This document shows positions 59,801-64,000 of a stretch of 64,000 nucleotides of DNA, piece by piece. Source of the DNA: Panopea generosa (lineage: Eukaryota > Mollusca > Bivalvia > Adapedonta > Hiatellidae); assembly GCA_029582155.1 (NCBI GenBank), contig CM055899.1, forward strand, positions 70,391,719 through 70,455,718. Reading direction: 5' to 3'. Positions within the stretch are counted from its first letter, which is position 1. Each line of letters begins with the position of its first letter. The notes beneath the pieces were generated by a model. It made no database searches. It was not told where the DNA came from and saw only the letters and a program-made list of their open reading frames with translations. Made by a program: the position numbers and the translations under genes.

Positions 59801-60196
59801 GCTGAAATCAGTGCATAAATGCGTTGCACATTTTATAATCCTCCATGAGCATACTCAATAAAAAGTGTCTGAAATCTCTTTTGGTAACGTTCTTTACTTC
59901 CAAGGGTTATTACTATTTTATGTTTTCATTATCAACTTTCTTACATTTGAAAACAGAAATATAATTAATATGTTATTTAATATGTTAATTTCAGTCGGGC
60001 CGACTATTGGTTCTGGGTGCCTCCCGTAGCCTGTGTGACAGGAACGATGTGTTTCGTGTTTACTTACCAGCTAATGATTGGAAATCACCTTCTTCCAGAC
60101 AACATAGAAAAAGATGGCAAAACACCGAAGGCAGAAAAGGCAGAAAAGAATCACATCCAAGGATCCGAGATGACGAATATCGCCTTTGAATCGTGA
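44690..60196 (+). CDS. Aquaglyceroporin-like channel, six exons
   Basis: A membrane pore of the MIP family; relatives pass water, glycerol and other small solutes. Exons 44690-44821, 45814-45940, 46733-46870, 47955-48073, 56776-56993 and 59995-60196 join in phases 0, 1, 1, 0, 2 to give 311 residues, close to animal aquaglyceroporins (about 290-340). Recognisable family marks are the short N-terminus, loop B (residues 87-93), the TGAF-type helix 3, the GFFD segment, the Asp-Pro-Tyr-Asn loop (188-191) and the Tyr-Gln-Leu-Met-Ile-Gly end of helix 6. The pore motifs are unusual: Asn-Pro-Cys at 91-93, Asn-Leu-Thr at 223-225, and Ile226 in place of the filter Arg. Asp227, typical of glycerol channels, is kept. 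All introns start GT and end AG. Function cannot be inferred safely, but the intact frame and splice sites argue against a simple pseudogene. Confidence 0.85.
44991..45060 (-). mobile_element. MITE family M fragment in intron 1
   Basis: Shares GAGCACGTTGATTGGTCA and the CAGCTCTC block with the reverse orientation of the 62.94 kb copy. Confidence 0.5.
45365..45445 (-). mobile_element. SINE head in intron 1
   Basis: The reverse complement reads GTGGCGGTAGCGCATGGTAG with a following ATAGAGTG (A box) and TCTTGGGTTCAATACC (B box). It is close to the head of SINE D at 13.6 kb. No body is visible. Confidence 0.55.
45814..45940 (+). CDS. Aquaglyceroporin exon 2
   Basis: Encodes residues 45-86 plus one base: the rest of helix 1, the first outer loop and helix 2. 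Acceptor TGTTACAG, donor CTCTG|GTAGGT. The helix 2 to loop B spacing matches bacterial GlpF rather than mammalian AQP3, which is about four residues longer by my alignment from memory. Confidence 0.8.
46348..46732 (+). repeat. 94-bp tandem array of exon 3 acceptor and half-exon
   Basis: Four units precede the true exon 3. Exon-like starts follow ACAG at 46348, 46442, 46545 and 46639; exon 3 itself starts at 46733. Spacing is 94, 103, 94 and 94. Each unit has the T-rich acceptor and about 69 bases of exon 3, coding Asn-Pro-Phe, Asn-Pro-Cys, Asn-Pro-Cys and Asn-Ala-Cys at the pore motif. Units 3 and 4 contain stops (GGCATATAA). Units 1 and 2 have weak GT donors (CGTATT, AGTAAAT). Confidence 0.85.
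46733..46870 (+). CDS. Aquaglyceroporin exon 3 (first pore loop)
   Basis: Encodes residues 87-132 with split codons at both ends: loop B with Asn-Pro-Cys (91-93), then helix 3. Acceptor TTTTTTCAG, donor TTACG|GTACGG. It is the only member of the local array that continues into helix 3 without a stop. Confidence 0.85.
47955..48073 (+). CDS. Aquaglyceroporin exon 4
   Basis: Encodes residues 133-172: the outer loop C and the GFFD start of helix 4. Acceptor TTACTTCAG, donor GATGTA|GTAAGT. The Phe-Pro-Ser-Asp stretch corresponds to the Tyr-Pro-Ser region of relatives. Confidence 0.8.
48875..49040 (+). repeat. Dispersed repeat P, copy 1
   Basis: Shares GCAGCCAGTCAAAGGAAGGA, ACAAGTGGTTGC and GGTGACTGCTTA with the inverse of 54,755-54,935. 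Confidence 0.6.
49325..51480. repeat. 53-bp minisatellite, about 36 units
   Basis: The unit runs ACCGTGCATGTAGCTCAGTT, TCAACCTCACTTTTACAAAA, TGTCTACATTTCA. It is interrupted near its right end by MITE M (51,240-51,466). Open frames over it are repeat artefacts. Confidence 0.95.
51240..51466 (-). mobile_element. MITE family M inserted in the minisatellite
   Basis: The inverse matches the 62.94 kb copy throughout. TTTCATCCTT (51,230-51,239) and TTTCAACCTT (51,467-51,476) flank it, a 10-base duplication with one mismatch, and the array resumes after it. Confidence 0.7.
52555..52670. repeat. 58-bp direct duplication
   Basis: GAGAGAAATGCATCTATATC and its near copy follow each other, both continuing AGCTGTA, TGGTC and TTAACG. 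Confidence 0.85.
53203..53505 (+). mobile_element. SINE family B, complete copy (tRNA-Lys-like head)
   Basis: The head has TAGCTTAGTCGGTAGAGCG (A box) and GTAGGTTCGAATCCCC (B box). The core has TCTCACCGCTGATTCAAATG and GGTTATGTTAACTG. The tail is ATTCAATCAGTCAATCAATC. Five extra bases between acceptor stem and D arm, and a mispaired anticodon stem, show it is not a working tRNA gene. Confidence 0.8.
54755..54935 (-). repeat. Dispersed repeat P, copy 2 (inverted)
   Basis: The inverse of the 48.9 kb copy: GACTGGCTGCTTAAAAG and GGCAACCACTTGTTTTATGC. Confidence 0.6.
55625..55815 (-). mobile_element. SINE family B, head-less reverse copy
   Basis: The reverse complement holds CATTCGTCTCTCACCACTGA, CAAGTGGGAAAATTATCAGT, TGCTCGAGTACTGGTTA and a TATTCAATCAATAAAGCAAT tail. 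Confidence 0.75.
56776..56993 (+). CDS. Aquaglyceroporin exon 5 (second pore loop)
   Basis: Encodes residues 173-244 plus two bases: helix 4, the Asp-Pro-Tyr-Asn loop, helix 5 and loop E. Acceptor TTTCCAG, donor TTTAG|GTAAAT. Loop E reads Ile-Asn-Leu-Thr-Ile-Asp where the family has x-Asn-Pro-Ala-Arg-Asp, followed by a conserved Gly-Arg-Leu-Phe and an Ala-Gly-Tyr-Gly turn. Confidence 0.85.
58221..58430. repeat. 58-bp tandem repeat, about 3.5 units
   Basis: CCATGAAACT or variants recur at about 58,226, 58,284, 58,342 and 58,402, with ATGTTGATAAAT-like strings between. Confidence 0.8.
58495..59045. other. Compositionally distinct insertion candidate
   Basis: Sharply less AT-rich than the intron around it, starting TGTAGCCG after a TA run. 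It contains TATATAG-like and AATTAAAA strings in the order of promoter then polyadenylation site, as in a solo LTR. Ends and target duplication are not clear. Confidence 0.3.
59995..60196 (+). CDS. Aquaglyceroporin exon 6
   Basis: Encodes residues 245-311 and TGA. Acceptor TTAATTTCAG. Helix 6 holds Tyr-Trp-Phe-Trp-Val-Pro and ends Tyr-Gln-Leu-Met-Ile-Gly, matching aquaglyceroporins closely. A charged tail of about 40 residues follows, with Lys-Ala-Glu repeats, cytosolic by family topology. Confidence 0.85.
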
Positions 60197-60281
60197 CTTT
60201 TGAAATTGTTTGACCGTTTCAGTTCGTAGATGTCAAAAGTATTATTGTTCCAATAATAACATTTTTATGGTATGAGCATGT

Positions 60282-60287
60282 AATAAA
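60282..60287 (+). promoter_or_regulatory. Polyadenylation signal of aquaglyceroporin
   Basis: AATAAA 86 bases after the stop codon, the first in the 3' flank. Confidence 0.6.
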
Positions 60288-60765
60288 TATAAGAAGCGTT
60301 TTTTATAATTATTTAAGCAGAAACGCAATTTAGCGATATAGCAATGTTAGAAATAGCAAGCTATGTAATACTTGTAAATCAATTACATTTATAAACAAAT
60401 ACTTATTACACGTGTCAAACTCAAAACCGTCAAACGATATACAACTGTGTTTGTATTGGTGTGAATGTGCTTGTTATGTCTTCATAAGAGGTAAAGGACT
60501 TGTTTTCGTCTATTTGTGTTACATTTTGGTGCCCGTGTATTTCCTTTGTCATGTTGTGTATTGGATAAAGCCATTAAAACACTTATATGTTGAATTAATG
60601 TTAAATAATATATATTATTCAGAAACAAGTATTAACTCTGTATCAACTGGCATGTATCATGTAAAATAATATTCGTATTTGGAGTAGCAGAGGGTGGAAA
60701 GTAACATTTTTAAAGGGAAATAGTAATGTATTATTTTCTGCATTTTTCCTTTCTTAGGGGTTATG
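60288..60765. other. 3' flank with possible LINE tail
   Basis: GTATTGGATAAAGCCATTAA near 60,560 resembles the end of the decayed LINE at 22.93 kb. No gene is recognised. Confidence 0.35.
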
Positions 60766-62210
60766 TATATTTATGATTTTATCAAAACAGTTTCACTGTT
60801 ACAAAATATGTGCATATATATGAATTTACCAAAACCGTTTCATCGTTTCTCTTACATTGGTTAAGACTATATAAGTTTATTGAAACCGTTTCATCGCTTC
60901 TCTCTTACATTGGTTAAGACTATAGAAGATTATTGAAACCGTTTCATCGTTTCTTTCTTACATTGGCTAAGACTATGTAACTTTATTGAAACCGTTTCAT
61001 TGATGTCTCTCTTATCAGGGATGAGCTTATTTATAAATTGTCTGTAATAGATTTAGAGGATCGTAGATGAGTGCTTATTTATTATTGAATTTATTAAACG
61101 AGTTGGAAAACATAAATCATGCGAAGCTCTGCCGAGCATTATATCATTAACAATAATAATAATAATAAATTCAATAATAAATAAGAACGAATATACGATT
61201 CGTTTTATCACATAACTCAGACAAGTTTACATTACCATTAACAGATCTTTTCTATAACGAACGATAAAAAATGGCATATCAAAGAACGTCGACAGATACG
61301 CGATTTTGTTGCTATACATCGGGAGGTAAAATGAAACGAGCATGGCCATGATTACGACGTAGCATGTAATTATATGTTTCATTTATCGTAGATTAAATAC
61401 AATTTTACATTGTTTCATCATATACCAAATAAACTAGGCTTTCGAAAATAATTTAAAATGCATATTTTTCCTTAACCATGATAAATCGTCGTCATTTACA
61501 TATTCGGAAAGTACTTCGGCAATTTACTTACGAGAGCCGAGTTATACAGAAAATACCGATCGATGAATCGGAAATTATATTACACTAGGTTAATATCAGA
61601 AATATCTCGTGGGTTTATTACACTCCTGCACCATAAGTTATGTAATAAACATTGTTTTCGCTCTTACAAGGGTTAAACTTATTTATAAATTGGAACAGTT
61701 TCAACGCATATGTACATTTAAAATTGATGATTAGATTAATCAATGTTGATGCTTTCTCTCTTACAAGGGGTTTAGCTTGCTAATCAATTTCATTAAACAG
61801 TTTCGTATATTCTCTATTACATGGGATACGTTTATTACGTTTACTGAAATCGTTCCATTAGTTCTGACTTGCAAAGGATATGTATATATATAAAGTTTTT
61901 AAAACATTCCATTAGTTTTGACTTACAAAGGATGTGTATATACATATAAAGTTACTGAAAACGTTCCATTGGTTCTGACTTACAAAGGATATATATATAT
62001 TTAAAGTTACTGCAACCGTTCCATAGGTTCTGACTTACAAAGGAATGTCTATTTATAAAGTAACAGAAACATTTTAATAAGTTCTGACTTACAAAGGATA
62101 TCTCAATTTATAAAGTTATTGAAACAGTTTCATCATTCATTCTTACGAGAGTATGGTCTATTTAAACATTCTTGAAATAATTTCATTGTTCGATTTAGGA
62201 ATGTTTTGAT
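60766..62210. repeat. About 60-bp diverged tandem repeat, interrupted
   Basis: Units carry ATTGAAACCGTTTCATCGTT and TCTTACATTGGTTAAGACTA on the left, and TTCTGACTTACAAAGGATAT with AAAGTTACTGAAAACGTTCC on the right. About 650 bases of other DNA lie between (61,030-61,680). GCTTATTTATAAATTG before and ACTTATTTATAAATTGG after may mark the break. Confidence 0.65.
61074..61185. repeat. Inverted repeat, 23-bp arms
   Basis: CTTATTTATTATTGAATTTA and its inverse at 61,163-61,185 enclose about 65 bases. A hairpin or very small MITE. Confidence 0.7.
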
Positions 62211-62939
62211 CCCTTTATGTTTGTCTGGAGTTAATATAGGACTACTCAATCCAGCTTGTATCTTAAACAAATGTTCATTCCTTGTGTATATATGTTATTG
62301 GCAAGACATTTATTTACATTGTTATAAAGTTATGTTTTTATCATAATATATATAATTATATTCTCGATTATATTATACTCTCTTTAGTTTTCGATTTTTT
62401 AGGGATTTTCATGATGTGTTTCAATGCATCGTATGATTGATATGCTCTGTAATGCATTTGTTTATATTTCTAAATCAAATGCTATAAGATAAACAGGATG
62501 TGCTTTGTTTGACTGCGTATTGAAATCCGCCAATTCTTAGAAAGTATCCAGACCTTTGACTGCTATATACAACCTTAACTTAGTTATAAAGTTTGATAGT
62601 GTTGCTTCAGTTGATGTTGCTAATTTACTGGCGTTGTTGCTTGCAATAATGTTATTGATGATGTTGTTGATGCTATAGTTGTCCTTTTATTATCATTGTA
62701 TTATTTTTATATTATTATGTTAATATATAATTATATATTTAGTATTAAATATAATATTTATATTAAGATTATTGGGCGTTATCAAATGTAAGTGATATCA
62801 AGTAACAACCATGGCTTTGCTTTTTTTTTTGGTGTTTTACCAAGTTGCAGTAAGCTTTTAACTGGTATTCAAACATCGGACAACAAAACATCTCAACTGA
62901 TGTGCATACTCAAGTTGAGATGTGCTTAGAAACAAAATC

Positions 62940-63170
62940 TGCGTAGTCTATCTCAGAACCTGATATCTCCCGAATCGGGTCTATTAACCTCAGTAAAAAA
63001 AGCAGGACATTCTATACGTGTTCCACAGTTCACAGCAATTGAACGCGTACTTAATTGTGACGGAAACTGACCAATCAGCATGCTCAAATGTGGCTTTTCC
63101 AACATTGCAATTTAACGGACCCTGTCGGGAGAGTTGGATTCGTTCTACAGACCAAGACCGACAAAAGAAG
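62940..63170 (+). mobile_element. MITE family M, uninterrupted copy
   Basis: Inverted ends include CTCCCGAATCGGGTCTATTAA and, at the other side, TTAACGGACCCTGTCGGGAG. The middle has CAATTGAACGCGTACTTAAT and ACTGACCAATCAGCATGCTC. It serves as reference for the split copy at 13.5-15.05 kb. Confidence 0.7.
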
Positions 63171-63793
63171 ATACTTTCGTTAGCTGTTGTTTTAGAGCTG
63201 ACGGTTCAACTCTCTTGCTCTTATATGTTGGTAAACATATAAAAACCTTATTTTTATATATATTATGATGTTATAGGCAATTCATATGTCCAACTAAAAC
63301 ATCAACGACCTGAACCGGGTATACAAAATAAATTTTTATTATATCTACTCAGTAGTAATGTTTTAACCGTAATTGATATACATATGTATCCTTTTTAAGA
63401 CATTGCCTTGTTACATATCAAACTATGGCATATTTTTTTTTCGGTTTATAATATATATAATCCAATTTACTTCTCTTGTATAATTTAAGCAATAGTTGAC
63501 ATATAAGAGTGCATTAAATAAATTGAATGCATATGTATATGTGTTTTATATACTATTACTTAAGTTTTTGTGAGTAGTCTCCATTTTATGTAATTCATAT
63601 CTTTAAGTCCAGAACTTCCAGAACTGTTTCACCAAGTACAAACTACGAGAGGGGATTCAAGAGTTTTTGAAACAGTTTTAATCGTAACATAAAGCATACA
63701 ACAACATCAATTTTACTGTAAAAAAATCTATTTGGGATCAATGGAGGTTATAGATGAGCCTACAACGATTGGGCTATGACTCGACTTTCTTAT

Positions 63794-64000
63794 TCATAAC
63801 AGATTGTTCCAGTTTTCTCCATTCGTCTCAAACGCTCGTTTAAGACCTGCCAAAGTGAAGATTTTTCTCTTCTGTACCCGTCTCTTAAGGATACCTCAAA
63901 TAGCAAAATCTACTGGAGCGACATCAGGACTTTTGGGCACCTGGACACATTTTCGGCACGTCGTTTTTGATGAAGGGCTTTAAAACTTTGTCAATATAAA
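63794..64000 (-). pseudogene. Tc1/mariner-like transposase C-terminus, broken
   Basis: Reading leftward, the frame has Lys-Ser-Pro-Asp-Val-Ala-Pro-Val-Asp-Phe-Ala-Ile, then TGA where relatives have Trp, then Gly-Ile-Leu-Lys-Arg-Arg-Val and a Leu-Lys-Arg-Ala helix before a stop at 63,794-63,796. The Ser-Pro-Asp-x-x-Pro-x-Asp-Phe block is the usual site of the third catalytic acidic residue in mariner-type transposases. The N-terminal part lies beyond the window. The stop makes it a likely pseudogene. Confidence 0.6.

Larger units (their letters stand above)
56994..59994 (+). other. Intron 5 (3.0 kb)
   Basis: A 58-bp tandem repeat lies at 58,221-58,430. A GC-richer stretch lies at 58,495-58,790 with a TTTATATAGCC string. 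No coding sequence seen. Confidence 0.7.

Overview
This window is AT-rich eukaryotic DNA with no bacterial gene layout. A six-exon animal aquaglyceroporin gene, abundant tRNA-derived SINEs with AAC- or AATC-type tails, and many MITEs and minisatellites suggest a mollusc, most likely a bivalve. That is an inference from repeat style and protein similarity, because I could run no search.

Layout. 1-6409: a Ty3/gypsy LTR element whose only recognisable protein is an integrase interrupted by one in-frame stop. 6410-12.9 kb: gene-poor DNA with SINE copies. 13.0-15.6 kb: an old repeat block carrying a nest of insertions (MITE, then SINE, then solo LTR). A second copy of the block at 25.6-26.1 kb lacks those insertions and acts as an empty-site reference. 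16.2 kb: a TTAA-flanked MITE. 18.7-19.9 kb: the C-terminal part of a LINE ORF (minus strand). 21.7-22.95 kb: a decayed LINE. 28.2-30.5 kb: two pieces that look like the ends of an SGNH-hydrolase-type domain, separated by a 1.8 kb TIR element holding about 167-bp tandem repeats. 34.5-35.4 kb: a 23-bp satellite. 37.1-42.6 kb: a large non-autonomous element with long inverted ends, containing (CT)n and a 300-bp tandem array. 43.6 kb: another SINE.

44,690-60,196 (+): the one convincing host gene, a 311-residue aquaglyceroporin-like protein in six exons that I assembled by eye. All splice phases agree and each intron begins GT and ends AG. The protein has Asn-Pro-Cys in place of the first NPA motif, Asn-Leu-Thr in place of the second, and Ile where the selectivity-filter Arg normally sits. 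Just upstream of exon 3, the splice acceptor plus the first half of that exon is repeated in tandem at about 94-bp intervals. Intron 4 carries a roughly 1.9 kb, 53-bp minisatellite.

60.3-64.0 kb: intergenic tandem repeats, another MITE, and the C-terminal end of a broken mariner-type transposase at the window edge.

The strongest candidates for something undescribed are the unorthodox aquaporin with its reduplicated pore-loop half-exon, the integrase-only LTR element, and the sharing of one 23-bp unit between a satellite array and the inverted ends of a small transposon-like element.
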